Assembly: GCA_900757415.1 (NCBI GenBank)
Contig: CAAENU010000196.1
Location: forward strand, 1 to 33,025
Source: an uncultured Oscillospiraceae bacterium
Lineage (GTDB): Bacteria; Bacillota; Clostridia; Oscillospirales; Oscillospiraceae
Direction of reading: 5' to 3'
DNA: 33,025 nucleotides
Shown: piece by piece, positions 7,872-15,737 of the stretch
How positions within the stretch are numbered: position 1 is the first letter of the stretch
Layout of the letters: the number at the start of each line of letters is the position of its first letter
Program-made: the position numbers and the translations under genes
The notes under the pieces: generated by a model
Told to the model about the DNA's origin: nothing
Database searches by the model: none
Seen by the model: only the letters and a program-made list of their open reading frames with translations

Positions 7872-9317
7872 TTACTGCATTTCCCGCAGATGCCGGGCCA
7901 CGATTTCCCGTTCGTCCATGTGGAAGTGCTGATGATTGATTTCCTGATAATCCTCATGCCCCTTGCCGGCCAGCACGATCACATCACCCGGCTGGGCGTG
8001 ATCCATGGCGTAGTGAATGGCCTTCACCCGATCCGGCTCCACGGCATAGGCGGAGCAGCCTTTCATGCCCTCCAGAATGTCGTGGATGATAGCCATCGGC
8101 TCTTCCGTTCGGGGATTGTCGGATGTGACGATGGTGAAATCTGCCAGCCGTGCCGCAATTTCACCCATCACGGGGCGCTTGGTGCGATCACGGTCGCCGC
8201 CGCAGCCGAATACCACCACGGTGCGGCCCTTGGTAAACTCGCGAACGGATGCCAGAACATTTTCCAGCGCGTCCGGCTTATGGGCATAGTCATTGAGAAT
8301 GGTAAAGTCCTTTCCGGGAGTGGGAATGATCTCCATACGCCCTTTGACGCCGTGATTTCGGGCCAATGCATCGGCACACTCTGAAATGGGAACCCCCAGA
8401 TTCCAGCAGGCGGCAATGGCGTCCAGCGTGTTATACACCGTAAAGATGGCAGGAATACCCACATGGACATGGGCCCATTCCGTGTCCGCCTCGGCGTCGT
8501 AGTCTACGCTGCCGGCGTGGAGTTGGATGTTCTTGGCGGAAAGATCCGCCCCGCATTTGGCACTGTAGCTGAAGGTGCGGCAGGGGCAATGCGCCAGCAT
8601 CCGATCATGCCATGGGTCGTCGGCGTTATAGATGGCCACATCGCAGCGGTCAAAGAGGATGGCCTTGGCATCGCAGTATTCCTCCATGGTGCGGTGGAAA
8701 TCCAGATGGTCCTGACTGAGGTTGGTAAAGATACCCACGGCAAAGCGGATGCCGTATACCCGGTCTAGCACCAGTGCATGAGAGGAGACTTCCATCACCA
8801 CATGGGTGCATCCGGCGTCTGCCATCTGACGAAACAGCTTTTGCAGCTCAAAGGATTCCGGCGTGGTGCGTTCGGTGTGCAGCACCTGAGTGCCGATCAT
8901 GTTCTGAATGGTGCCCACTAGTCCCACCTTGGCCCCGGCCTTCTGCTCCAGAATGCTCTTGATGAGATAGGTGGAGGTGGTCTTGCCGCTGGTGCCGGTG
9001 ATGCCGATCATGGTCATTTCCCGGTCGGGATGGTCAAACCAGTTGCCGGCCATCAGTGCCAGTGCCCGGCGGGAATGCGCCACCTGTACATAGGGGATAT
9101 TTCCCTCCGGTATATGCTCACATACCACGCAGACCGCGCCTTTTTCCATCGCCATGGGAATGAAACGGTGTCCGTCCACCGCTTCGCCGCTGATGGCCAC
9201 GAACACGTTTCCCTTTTCCACGGTGCGGGAGTCATAGCTCACGCCGCTGATCTCTTGATCAAGATCTGCGCTGGCGGAAAGAATATCCAACCCATTCAGT
9301 ACATTCTTTAATTTCAT
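7872..9317 (-). CDS. murE: UDP-MurNAc-L-Ala-D-Glu:meso-diaminopimelate ligase MurE
   Basis: ATP-dependent Mur ligase adding the third stem-peptide residue in the cytoplasm. The 481-residue product shows the P-loop TGTSGKTTSTYL (about 107-118), the central-domain TPGKDFTILNDYAHKPDALE region with the expected Asp-Tyr-Ala-His, and DNPR at 400-403. DNPR is the meso-diaminopimelate specificity motif (lysine enzymes carry another sequence), so the wall is predicted to be DAP type. GAGGAGG lies upstream of the ATG. It lies between the PBP gene and mraY. Confidence 0.96.
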   Translation of the reverse strand: MKLKNVLNGLDILSASADLDQEISGVSYDSRTVEKGNVFVAISGEAVDGHRFIPMAMEKGAVCVVCEHIPEGNIPYVQVAHSRRALALMAGNWFDHPDREMTMIGITGTSGKTTSTYLIKSILEQKAGAKVGLVGTIQNMIGTQVLHTERTTPESFELQKLFRQMADAGCTHVVMEVSSHALVLDRVYGIRFAVGIFTNLSQDHLDFHRTMEEYCDAKAILFDRCDVAIYNADDPWHDRMLAHCPCRTFSYSAKCGADLSAKNIQLHAGSVDYDAEADTEWAHVHVGIPAIFTVYNTLDAIAACWNLGVPISECADALARNHGVKGRMEIIPTPGKDFTILNDYAHKPDALENVLASVREFTKGRTVVVFGCGGDRDRTKRPVMGEIAARLADFTIVTSDNPRTEEPMAIIHDILEGMKGCSAYAVEPDRVKAIHYAMDHAQPGDVIVLAGKGHEDYQEINHQHFHMDEREIVARHLREMQ

Positions 9318-9344
9318 AGAAGATTCCTCCTCAAGTCCTGTTTA

Positions 9345-9362
9345 GGGCGGCATGTGCCGCCT
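9345..9362 (-). other. Small GC-rich inverted repeat between PBP and murE genes
   Basis: GGCGGCA (9346-9352) and TGCCGCC (9355-9361) are perfect complements with only two bases between, so a real hairpin would have about five pairs and a 6-nt loop. It lies in the 117-bp gap before murE, with no T-tract. No other feature was recognised in this gap. Confidence 0.3.
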
Positions 9363-9434
9363 GTACCAGTATAGCAGACATTAAATGCATGGAAAAGACC
9401 ATTATCTGCCGGTTATATGGCGAAAGATGCGCGG

Positions 9435-11708
9435 CTAGTCCCTCACTGTGGTGTCGCCCAGCCGCACGGTGATCACCGTTCCGGCGCTTACCTCTGTTCC
9501 GGCTTCCAGCTCCTGACTGAATACCAGCACGGTGTTGGATTCGGAACTGGTGGTACCGGTAAAACGGATCAGCAGTCCTGCATTGGTGGCTGCGGTATTG
9601 GCTTCGGAGGCTGTACGTCCTACCAGAGAGGGTACCGTACACATTTTATCCGGTTTTTCAGCTCCGGCATACAGCACCACTGTGGATTTGCCCGGGATGA
9701 TGGCGCCGCCCACAGGCGTCTGGTCGGTGATGCTCTCGCCGTCGCCCTCCACCTTGCAGGCAAAGCCGCGTTCTTTCATGCGGTCCTTGGCCTCCTGCAC
9801 GGACATGCCGATGACATTGGGCACCGTGGTGTCCACGCCCATCAACTCCTCGGCGCTGTAGCTGGGTTCAATGCCCAGATAGGGGAGGATCTCTTCCATA
9901 ATATGGCTGGCTGTAGGCGCCACCATATTGCCGCCGGATACATAAGTACCGGTGGAGCGGCTGGGGGTATCCATGGTGATGAGCATCATGATCTGGGGAT
10001 CGTCCGCCGGGGCAAAGCACAGGAAGGAAACCACCACGTCGCCGGTCTGGCCCTTGTCGGCCGTGCCGGTTTTGCCGCCGATGCGGTAGCCTGCCACCTG
10101 ACCGTTTTTGCCGGTACCGCTGGCTACCACATATTCCAGGCATTCCCGCACGGTGGCGGAGGTTTCCTCGCTGATGACCTGACGCACCGGTGTGTCATCA
10201 TGCTGCCAGACCACATTGCCGTCGCTGTCTGTGATCTGCTTGGCAAAGTGGGGTGTGTAGAGGTATCCGCCGTTGACACAGGCGGCCTGCGCCGTGATCA
10301 GCGCCAGCGGCGTTACGGTAAAGTTCTGGCCGAAAGCGTAGCAGGCCAGATCCAGTTGGGTAAAGTTGGCGTCCGCGGCAAACACGCCTGTGGCCTCGCC
10401 GCCCAGATCGATGCCCGTGGCGGACATGATGCCGAACGAGCGCATGTAGTCATAGAACTTTTCCGTACCTAATTTCAGGCCGTAGGAAATAAAGGCGGGG
10501 TTGCAGGAGTTACCCACCGTCTGCTTCAGGTTCTGCAAGCCGTGTCCGGCCTTGTTGGAGCAGTGGATGGTCTGTCCGGAAATGGTCACGGCGCCGCCGC
10601 AGTTGACTGAGGTGTTCTCGTCGATCAGTCCCTCTTCCAGCGCGGCAGCCAGCGTCAGGATCTTAAAGGTGGAGCCGGGTTCATAGGTGTCGTTCAGCGC
10701 CTTGTTGCGCCATTGCACCAACTGCGCACCGCCTGTGTCAAGTTCGCCGCGCTCAATGCGCTCCAGCAGTGTTTTGTCGCTGACGGTGGAAAAGTCATTC
10801 AAATCATAGTTCGGATAGGAGGCCATGGCAAGAATACCGCCGTTGCGCACATCCATCACAATACCGGCGGCACCGTTGGCCGGGGAGAAGGCGTCGCACA
10901 TCTCCTCCATGCCCTTTTGCAGATAGTACTGTACGGTGGCCTCCAGCGTTACCTGCAATTCATCGCCGTTTTCCGGGTCAAAGTATTGGGAATATTCGAA
11001 CAGCATGTCGTTCTGCCGGTTGTCCTTTGCCGTGACGACAAGACCGGATTTTCCCTGCAATTCCTTGTCATACTCCGCCTCCAGTCCATACAGGCCTGTA
11101 TAGTCGGTGCCGACAAAGCCGATCACATGCGAGGCCAGATCACTGTAGGGATAGTAGCGCTTGGCGTCCGTGGTCAAAAATACGCCCTTGACCTTGTTGT
11201 CATTGATATATTGCCGCACCTGATCGGCGATATCCTCGTCCACACGGTATTTCAGTACCTCGTACATGGAGTCGGTGCGGGCCATTTTTTTCAGGATACC
11301 ATCCTCGCTGATGTCCAGAATTTTGGCCAATGCACTGGCCAGCACTTCCTTTGTCCATGCCACGGGGTTTTTCTCATCGTTCAGCGCATCGTTGATTTCC
11401 TTGGGAGAGAGAAAGATGGTCTCTGCCGTGGAGGAGATGGCCAGAATATTGCCGGAAGCATCATAAATCGTGCCGCGGTTGGCTGTTACCACGCTGCTGC
11501 GTGTCTGCTGGCTGACCGCCTTGGACTGCAGCTCCTCATGGCGGGTGATCTGAAGGGAATACAGCTTGAAAAACAGCACGATGAACATGCCGATGCCCAT
11601 AATCAGCATCAGCACAAAGGTACGGCTCTGGATGACACGGTTGGCCCGGCGAATGGATTCGTCCTTTCGGCCGGGATTCTGGCGGTTGTGCGGGTAATTC
11701 TGCGGCAT
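9435..11708 (-). CDS. Class B penicillin-binding protein with two PASTA domains (FtsI/SpoVD type)
   Basis: Transpeptidase that cross-links peptidoglycan at the septum with FtsW. The 757-residue protein has a basic cytoplasmic N-terminus, one membrane helix at about 28-50, a dimerisation/pedestal region, and a transpeptidase domain with Ser346 in STFK, SCN at 401-403 and K546-T-G. Two PASTA domains follow (TVPNVIGMSVQEAKDRM and CTVPSLVGRTASEANTA), as in PBP2x and SpoVD. The start at 11708 is preceded by AAAAGGAG; an upstream in-frame extension of 20 residues would absorb that site. Its position after the ftsL-like gene and before murE is the standard place for ftsI (pbpB) or spoVD. Sequence alone does not tell whether it serves vegetative division, the spore cortex, or both. 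Confidence 0.94.
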   Translation of the reverse strand: MPQNYPHNRQNPGRKDESIRRANRVIQSRTFVLMLIMGIGMFIVLFFKLYSLQITRHEELQSKAVSQQTRSSVVTANRGTIYDASGNILAISSTAETIFLSPKEINDALNDEKNPVAWTKEVLASALAKILDISEDGILKKMARTDSMYEVLKYRVDEDIADQVRQYINDNKVKGVFLTTDAKRYYPYSDLASHVIGFVGTDYTGLYGLEAEYDKELQGKSGLVVTAKDNRQNDMLFEYSQYFDPENGDELQVTLEATVQYYLQKGMEEMCDAFSPANGAAGIVMDVRNGGILAMASYPNYDLNDFSTVSDKTLLERIERGELDTGGAQLVQWRNKALNDTYEPGSTFKILTLAAALEEGLIDENTSVNCGGAVTISGQTIHCSNKAGHGLQNLKQTVGNSCNPAFISYGLKLGTEKFYDYMRSFGIMSATGIDLGGEATGVFAADANFTQLDLACYAFGQNFTVTPLALITAQAACVNGGYLYTPHFAKQITDSDGNVVWQHDDTPVRQVISEETSATVRECLEYVVASGTGKNGQVAGYRIGGKTGTADKGQTGDVVVSFLCFAPADDPQIMMLITMDTPSRSTGTYVSGGNMVAPTASHIMEEILPYLGIEPSYSAEELMGVDTTVPNVIGMSVQEAKDRMKERGFACKVEGDGESITDQTPVGGAIIPGKSTVVLYAGAEKPDKMCTVPSLVGRTASEANTAATNAGLLIRFTGTTSSESNTVLVFSQELEAGTEVSAGTVITVRLGDTTVRD

Positions 11709-11756
11709 GGTGCGGCTCCTTTTGCGGGTGGATGGAGAGGGATATGGAAAGTCCAA

Positions 11757-11792
11757 AGCAAGGAGCAAGAATTGATCTTCTTACTCCTTGCT
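11757..11792 (-). other. Strong hairpin between ftsL-like and PBP genes
   Basis: A 15-bp stem (11757-11771 with 11778-11792, one G-T wobble on the minus strand) with a 6-nt loop lies in the 107-bp gap. On the minus strand it is followed by TTTGGACTTT, a weak T-tract. It could be an attenuator, a partial terminator or an mRNA processing or stability site inside the dcw transcript. Confidence 0.5.
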
Positions 11793-11815
11793 GTTTGCGT
11801 CATTATACGGTGTGC

Positions 11816-12349
11816 TCAGCGGAAATATTCCCACAGGGACTGCACGCCGTTTTTCACGGATGTTACCGTTTTTTCAACGATGCCGGGTTCAGCGCCGTAG
11901 ACCACGGCGGTGTCTGCGCCGCTCAGGTCGATATACTGGATCTGACCGGAGGTAGGCTTGGACATGCCGGCTTCCTCGGCGGCCGCCTTGACGGTAGCCA
12001 AATCGAAGGTCTTTTCGTATTCGGTCAGCAAGGAGACATGCTCATCCTCCAGAGCGGCCAGCTCCTGCTTAATGGTGACCACATGGTTGGAGACGGTGGT
12101 CAGCTGCACATAACCCAGCAGCAGGACCATCACCAGCGCGGTGACCATGACGATACCGCCTACCAGCAGCGCAGAAGGGCGAGCTTTGGCCTGCGCCTGC
12201 GGGCGGCGCTGCGCCTTCGGCTGCGGGGCAGGGGCGGCCTGCCGCATCTCGCCGGCTTCCTCCAGCTGGCGTTCGCGTACCAGCGAATCCAGATCATAGG
12301 CAAGAGAGCCGTATACCATTGTCATATTGCGGCGGCGTTCATCAGTCAT
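11816..12349 (-). CDS. ftsL: FtsL-like septum protein
   Basis: FtsL is a small bitopic protein that with FtsB/DivIC and FtsQ activates FtsW and the class B PBP. This 177-residue product has a long cytoplasmic tail with an Ala/Pro/Gln/Lys-rich stretch (about 35-58), one membrane helix (about 60-81), then a heptad-like coiled coil (VSNHVVTIKQELAALEDEHVSLLTEYEKTFDL) and a conserved-looking end (AAEEAGMSKPTSGQIQYIDL), which is the usual FtsL/DivIC ending. It is longer than typical FtsL (about 100-120) at both ends. The name rests on topology and position between rsmH and the PBP gene, since FtsL sequences diverge fast. Confidence 0.8.
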   Translation of the reverse strand: MTDERRRNMTMVYGSLAYDLDSLVRERQLEEAGEMRQAAPAPQPKAQRRPQAQAKARPSALLVGGIVMVTALVMVLLLGYVQLTTVSNHVVTIKQELAALEDEHVSLLTEYEKTFDLATVKAAAEEAGMSKPTSGQIQYIDLSGADTAVVYGAEPGIVEKTVTSVKNGVQSLWEYFR

Positions 12350-12380
12350 GGGTGAGGCCTTCCTTTCTCGTTGCGGTATC

Positions 12381-13343
12381 TTATAGTTTTTCGGCCAGAC
12401 GCAGCTTGGCGCTTCTGGCCCGTGGATTTTCGGTCAACTCAGCTTCACCTGCCACAATGGGCTTGCGGGAGATAAGCTTCATTTTTGGCTTTTTCCCGCA
12501 TACACACACGGGAAAATTGGGGGGACAGGTGCAGCCGGTGGCCAGTTCCTGCATGGTTTTCTTGATGATCCGATCTTCCAGCGAATGGAAAGAGATCACC
12601 GCCAGTCTGCCGCCCGTCTTCAGGTGCTCGCAGGCAGCGTTCAGCATGGGAGGCAGGGCATCCAGCTCACCGTTGACGGCGATGCGGATGGCCTGAAAGC
12701 TGCGCTTGGCAGGGTGCTGCTTTTCCCGGAGGGCCTGAGGCGGCATGGCAGATTTAATTACCTCCACCAACTGCAAGGTGGTCTCGATGGGAGTGGTTTC
12801 CCGCGCCCGGCAAATGCTTTTTGCAATAGCGGGAGCATAGCGCTCCTCACCATATTCGTAGAGGATCCGCCGCAGCTCCTCATAGGACCAGCTGTTGACG
12901 ACCTCGCGGGCACTCAGCGCCGCACTGCGATCCATCCGCATATCCAGCGGCGCGTCATGCATGTAGCTGAAGCCGCGCTGGGCATCATCCAATTGAGGAG
13001 AGGATACTCCCAGATCGAACAGCATGCCGTCTACACCCGAGATGTGCAGCTCCTCCAATATTTCGCCGATGCGGTCAAAATTACTGTGCACCAGCGTTAC
13101 GCGGTTCCGATAGTCCCGCAGTCGTTCCTGAGCGGCTTCAATGGCGGTTTCGTCCCGGTCGATGCCGATGAGCCGCCCGTCCGTCAGCCGCCGTGCGATT
13201 TCCAGCGAGTGGCCGGCTCTGCCCAGTGTGCCGTCTACATACACACCATGGGGACAGATATTCAGTCCCTCCAGACATTCGTTCAGCAGTACCGGCCGGT
13301 GGCCGTAGGAGAGATCCTCCTGTACGTTGTGGTTTATTTCCAT
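12381..13343 (-). CDS. rsmH: 16S rRNA (cytosine1402-N4)-methyltransferase RsmH
   Basis: SAM-dependent methyltransferase modifying C1402 in the ribosomal decoding centre; traditionally mraW, second gene of dcw clusters. The 320-residue length is standard. It starts HRPVLLNECLEGL and has the SAM loop VDGTLGRAGHS (commonly DGTxGxGGHS), GMLFDLGVSSPQLDDAQRGFSY, the RIAVNGELDAL segment, VISFHSLEDRIIK, and a C-terminal KPIVAGEAELTENPRARSAKLR, all family signatures. It follows mraZ by 3 bp. Confidence 0.97.
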   Translation of the reverse strand: MEINHNVQEDLSYGHRPVLLNECLEGLNICPHGVYVDGTLGRAGHSLEIARRLTDGRLIGIDRDETAIEAAQERLRDYRNRVTLVHSNFDRIGEILEELHISGVDGMLFDLGVSSPQLDDAQRGFSYMHDAPLDMRMDRSAALSAREVVNSWSYEELRRILYEYGEERYAPAIAKSICRARETTPIETTLQLVEVIKSAMPPQALREKQHPAKRSFQAIRIAVNGELDALPPMLNAACEHLKTGGRLAVISFHSLEDRIIKKTMQELATGCTCPPNFPVCVCGKKPKMKLISRKPIVAGEAELTENPRARSAKLRLAEKL

Positions 13344-13346
13344 GCC

Positions 13347-13763
13347 TTAAAGCCCCATTTCCGCCATGGCCAGTTCCAGAGAACCGTCAGCAAAGGCGGC
13401 GTTTTCGATTTCAGCCCAGCGCTGGGCGTTCCAGATCTCTACCCGGTCGAAGCTGCCGGTGACCACCACGTCTTTTTCCAAGCCTGCGTACTGCCGCAGC
13501 TTCAGCGGCAGCAGGATGCGGCCCTGCGCATCCGGCTCGCAGTCGGCAGCCAGTGCGAACATGGGACGCAGCCGCTTAACGTCGCTGTAATTCATGGTTT
13601 TCAGCTTGTCCATCACGGCGTTCCAGCTGTCGTCGGAATACACCGACAGGCAGTGATCCTGCCCTATGGTGACATGAAAGGTGCCGCCCAGCTCCTCACG
13701 CAGCTTGGCAGGGATGAACAGACGGCCCTTGGCGTCAATGGTGTGCGCATATTGACCTGTCAT
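13347..13763 (-). CDS. mraZ: Transcriptional regulator MraZ
   Basis: DNA-binding protein of the AbrB/SpoVT-like double swapped-hairpin type that binds repeats in front of its own gene and controls the dcw cluster. The 138-residue protein holds two tandem repeats, each with a form of the D-x-K-G-R motif: DAKGRLFIPAKLR near residue 11 and DAQGRILLPLKLR near residue 83. The start at 13763 follows GGGAGGTG by 7 bases; an upstream in-frame extension of 17 residues lies in the leader. First gene of the cluster, with a promoter and candidate own boxes upstream. Confidence 0.96.
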   Translation of the reverse strand: MTGQYAHTIDAKGRLFIPAKLREELGGTFHVTIGQDHCLSVYSDDSWNAVMDKLKTMNYSDVKRLRPMFALAADCEPDAQGRILLPLKLRQYAGLEKDVVVTGSFDRVEIWNAQRWAEIENAAFADGSLELAMAEMGL

Positions 13764-13829
13764 GTTCTTCACCTCCCGACCGTTTTGTGTGAAGTGTGGG
13801 ATTTTCCACCACAAATGTGGGTATTGGCT

Positions 13830-13845
13830 CCACTATTCACCACTA
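13830..13845 (-). promoter_or_regulatory. Candidate MraZ operator (two TAGTGG boxes 10 bp apart)
   Basis: On the minus strand TAGTGG occurs at 13845-13840 and again at 13835-13830, an exact 10-bp period. Known MraZ sites are short GTGG/TGGG-containing direct repeats with 10-bp spacing. The pair spans about +1 to +16 relative to the start predicted from the promoter at 13852-13880. On the plus strand TGTGGG also recurs 21 bp apart (13795-13800 and 13816-13821), which may extend the site. Confidence 0.55.
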
Positions 13846-13851
13846 GTTCAC

Positions 13852-13880
13852 AGTATAGCGAAATCGGAAAGAGATTGCAA
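13852..13880 (-). promoter_or_regulatory. Sigma-A promoter of mraZ and the dcw cluster
   Basis: On the minus strand TTGCAA (13880-13875) and TATACT (13857-13852) are separated by 17 bp. The predicted start near 13845 gives a leader of about 80 nt to the mraZ ATG. It lies just downstream of the two terminators that close the preceding gene block. Confidence 0.8.
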
Positions 13881-13972
13881 GGGAAAATTTTGCAGCAAAT
13901 ACAGGGGGTTGCGGGCTGTATTTCCAGCATTTTCCTATAAAAAGAACAACAATAAAACGTATGTTTCACTTT

Positions 13973-14017
13973 GAAAAAGAGAAAACGTCAGGAACACAAT
14001 ATCTTGTGTTCCTGACG
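13973..14017 (-). terminator. Intrinsic terminator, second of a pair
   Basis: A perfect 14-bp stem (13986-13999 with 14004-14017, CGTCAGGAACACAA) with loop TATC is followed on the minus strand by TTTTCTCTTTTT. It insulates the mraZ promoter from read-through of the coaD block, about 100 bp behind the first terminator. The 14018-14113 stretch between them holds no convincing gene. Confidence 0.88.
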
Positions 14018-14113
14018 AAGAATGGCACAAAATGAGGGAAGTTGTGCAAAATGTAGAAATTATGATTGAAAATTTGTGGGTTTTACACAGCTTGGCTGAG
14101 AGGGGGGCAAAAG

Positions 14114-14153
14114 GAAAAACCACCTGAGGCAGGAAACTTCCTGCCTCAGGCGG
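14114..14153 (-). terminator. Intrinsic terminator of the HAD-coaD gene block
   Basis: A 13-bp perfect stem (14123-14135 with 14138-14150, CCTGAGGCAGGAA), which extends outward with further pairs, is followed on the minus strand by GGTTTTTCC. It starts about 17 bases after the coiled-coil gene stop codon. Confidence 0.88.
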
Positions 14154-14168
14154 TTGATGGCGGCGGAT

Positions 14169-14699
14169 TTACTTGTTGGTGTCGTCCCCGTTTTTGGCGG
14201 CATCCTGCTTCAGGTGCTCCTGTGCTGCCTGCATCTGCTCCTGAGAGGCGGTGCGGAACTGGACACGGGAGGACTGCACCTCGGCCAGCGCGGTCTGGAT
14301 GGCCTCTTCCGTGCGGCGCAGCGCATCCTCGGTATAGGTGTTGGCCACGCGATACAGCTCGCGGCTGCGCTCTTCGGCCCGGTGGATGATGTCGGCGCTC
14401 TTTTGCCGTGCCTGCTGAATGACTTCGCTTTCTGAGACGATGGTTTTTGCGTCCAGCTCGGCCTGACGCATCATCTTCTCCACTTCCTTCTTGGCGCCGG
14501 CCACATAGTCGTTGCGGGCGGCAATCAGCTCCTTAGCCTTTTTCAGCTCCAGAGGCAGCTTGGAGCGCATCTCATCCAGAATGTCCAGCGCCTCATCCCG
14601 GTTGATGGTGCATTTTTCGGCACTGAAAGCAACGCTCTTGGCCTCGTCAATCATGGTATACAGCATGTCGATCAAACGCTGTACGTCTTTTTCTTCCAT
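14169..14699 (-). CDS. Coiled-coil protein of unknown role (ATP synthase subunit B/H-like pattern)
   Basis: The 176-residue product is almost entirely predicted helix. After an N-terminal helical part with AEKCTINRDEALDILDEMRSKLP, there is a long charged coiled coil (about 55-150) rich in Glu, Ala, Lys and Arg, including EVEKMMRQAELDAKTIVSESE and RAEERSRELYRVANTYTEDALRRTEEA. It has no signal peptide or membrane helix. Similar proteins next to coaD in clostridia are often labelled ATPase or V-type subunit H because of coiled-coil similarity; no ATPase motif is visible. A DivIVA-like scaffolding role is possible but unproven. The ATG at 14699 begins one base after the coaD stop; a GTG four codons earlier is possible but too close to AAAGGA. 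Confidence 0.75.
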   Translation of the reverse strand: MEEKDVQRLIDMLYTMIDEAKSVAFSAEKCTINRDEALDILDEMRSKLPLELKKAKELIAARNDYVAGAKKEVEKMMRQAELDAKTIVSESEVIQQARQKSADIIHRAEERSRELYRVANTYTEDALRRTEEAIQTALAEVQSSRVQFRTASQEQMQAAQEHLKQDAAKNGDDTNK

Positions 14700-14700
14700 G

Positions 14701-15183
14701 TCAGCGGTCACATCCTTTCATCAATTCCTCCGCAACCGGTGCGGGTACATACTTTTCCAAAGGCTGGTGATAGCGGATCATTTCGCGGGCCATCGTGGAG
14801 CTGAAGTGCTCAAACTCTGCGCGGGCGGGCAGTAGCAGGGTTTCCAGTTCCGGTTCGATCCCCTGATTGATCCGTGCCATCTGCATTTCCGAATCGAAAT
14901 CCGTCATATTGCGCACACCCTTGATGAGGATATGGGCATTTTTCTGCCGCGCGTAGTCCGCCAGCAGGCCGGAAAACAGCTCCGCCTGCGCGTTGGGAAT
15001 GTGGGCAATGGACTTTTGGATCAGCTCCAGTCGCTTTTCCTGCGTAAACATGGGCTGCTTTTTATCGCAGTTGACCATCACGCACATATATACCAAATCA
15101 AAGCACCGGGCGGCCCGGCTGAGTATATCCAGATGCCCCAGTGTGATGGGGTCAAAGCTGCCGGGATAGATGGCGATCTTCAT
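14701..15183 (-). CDS. coaD: Phosphopantetheine adenylyltransferase CoaD
   Basis: Penultimate enzyme of coenzyme A synthesis: 4'-phosphopantetheine plus ATP gives dephospho-CoA. The 160-residue length is exact for the family. It opens MKIAIYPGSFDPITLGHLDI with the nucleotidyltransferase T/HxGH motif (TLGH, 14-17) and ends with FSSTMAREM, the equivalent of the ISSTxxR signature. KGVRNMTDFDSEMQMARIN is also typical. The start at 15183 overlaps the rsmD stop as ATGA. RsmD and CoaD are neighbours in many Firmicutes. Confidence 0.97.
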   Translation of the reverse strand: MKIAIYPGSFDPITLGHLDILSRAARCFDLVYMCVMVNCDKKQPMFTQEKRLELIQKSIAHIPNAQAELFSGLLADYARQKNAHILIKGVRNMTDFDSEMQMARINQGIEPELETLLLPARAEFEHFSSTMAREMIRYHQPLEKYVPAPVAEELMKGCDR

Positions 15184-15737
15184 AGGGTGTCCTCGTTTCC
15201 GCTGCGGTGATAGACGCTTAGCTTGATTTTGCCGTATCGATACTGACGGTACAGCGAATAGGGCGGCGCCAGTGCCGGCAATTCCGTTTCTGCGGCACTT
15301 TCCGCCACAATTATACCATGTTCGCGGCAAATGTCAAATGCGGCGATATCCTCCAGCGCCCGGATCAGAAGCCCGGAAGCATAGGGCGGATCAAGGAAGA
15401 TGATATCAAATTTTTCGCCGCTTTTCAGATAAGACATGGCATCGCCGCTGCGCACGACTGCCAGGTCGCTGAAACCGCAGACCTCCAGATTCTCCCGAAT
15501 CAGCTTCACCGCGTCATTGCGCTGGTCGATGAACACGCATTGCTTCGCGCCGCGGCTGAGGGCCTCAATGCCCAACTGGCCGGTCCCGGCAAACAGGTCA
15601 AGTACCCGCCGCCCCTCAATATCAAACTGAATGATGGAAAAGATGCTCTCTTTTACCTTGCCGGTGGTGGGGCGCGTCTCCATGCCCTGCAATTCTTTCA
15701 GGATCCTGCCCCGGGCAGAACCGGTGATGACTCTCAT
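15180..15737 (-). CDS. rsmD: 16S rRNA (guanine966-N2)-methyltransferase RsmD
   Basis: SAM-dependent methyltransferase acting on G966 of 16S rRNA. The 185-residue product has the N-terminal RVITGSARGRILKELQG and RPTTGKVKESIFSII segments, SAM motif I LDLFAGTGQLGIEA (46-59), and the catalytic DPPY at 116-119. Its start overlaps the stop of the phosphodiesterase gene (ATGA), and its own stop overlaps coaD in the same way, so translation of the block is likely coupled. Confidence 0.96.
   Translation of the reverse strand: MRVITGSARGRILKELQGMETRPTTGKVKESIFSIIQFDIEGRRVLDLFAGTGQLGIEALSRGAKQCVFIDQRNDAVKLIRENLEVCGFSDLAVVRSGDAMSYLKSGEKFDIIFLDPPYASGLLIRALEDIAAFDICREHGIIVAESAAETELPALAPPYSLYRQYRYGKIKLSVYHRSGNEDTL

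Noticed and set aside
13935..14123. 62-codon open frame between the two terminators before mraZ
   Set aside because: It runs through a terminator stem and has no ribosome binding site or recognisable protein character.
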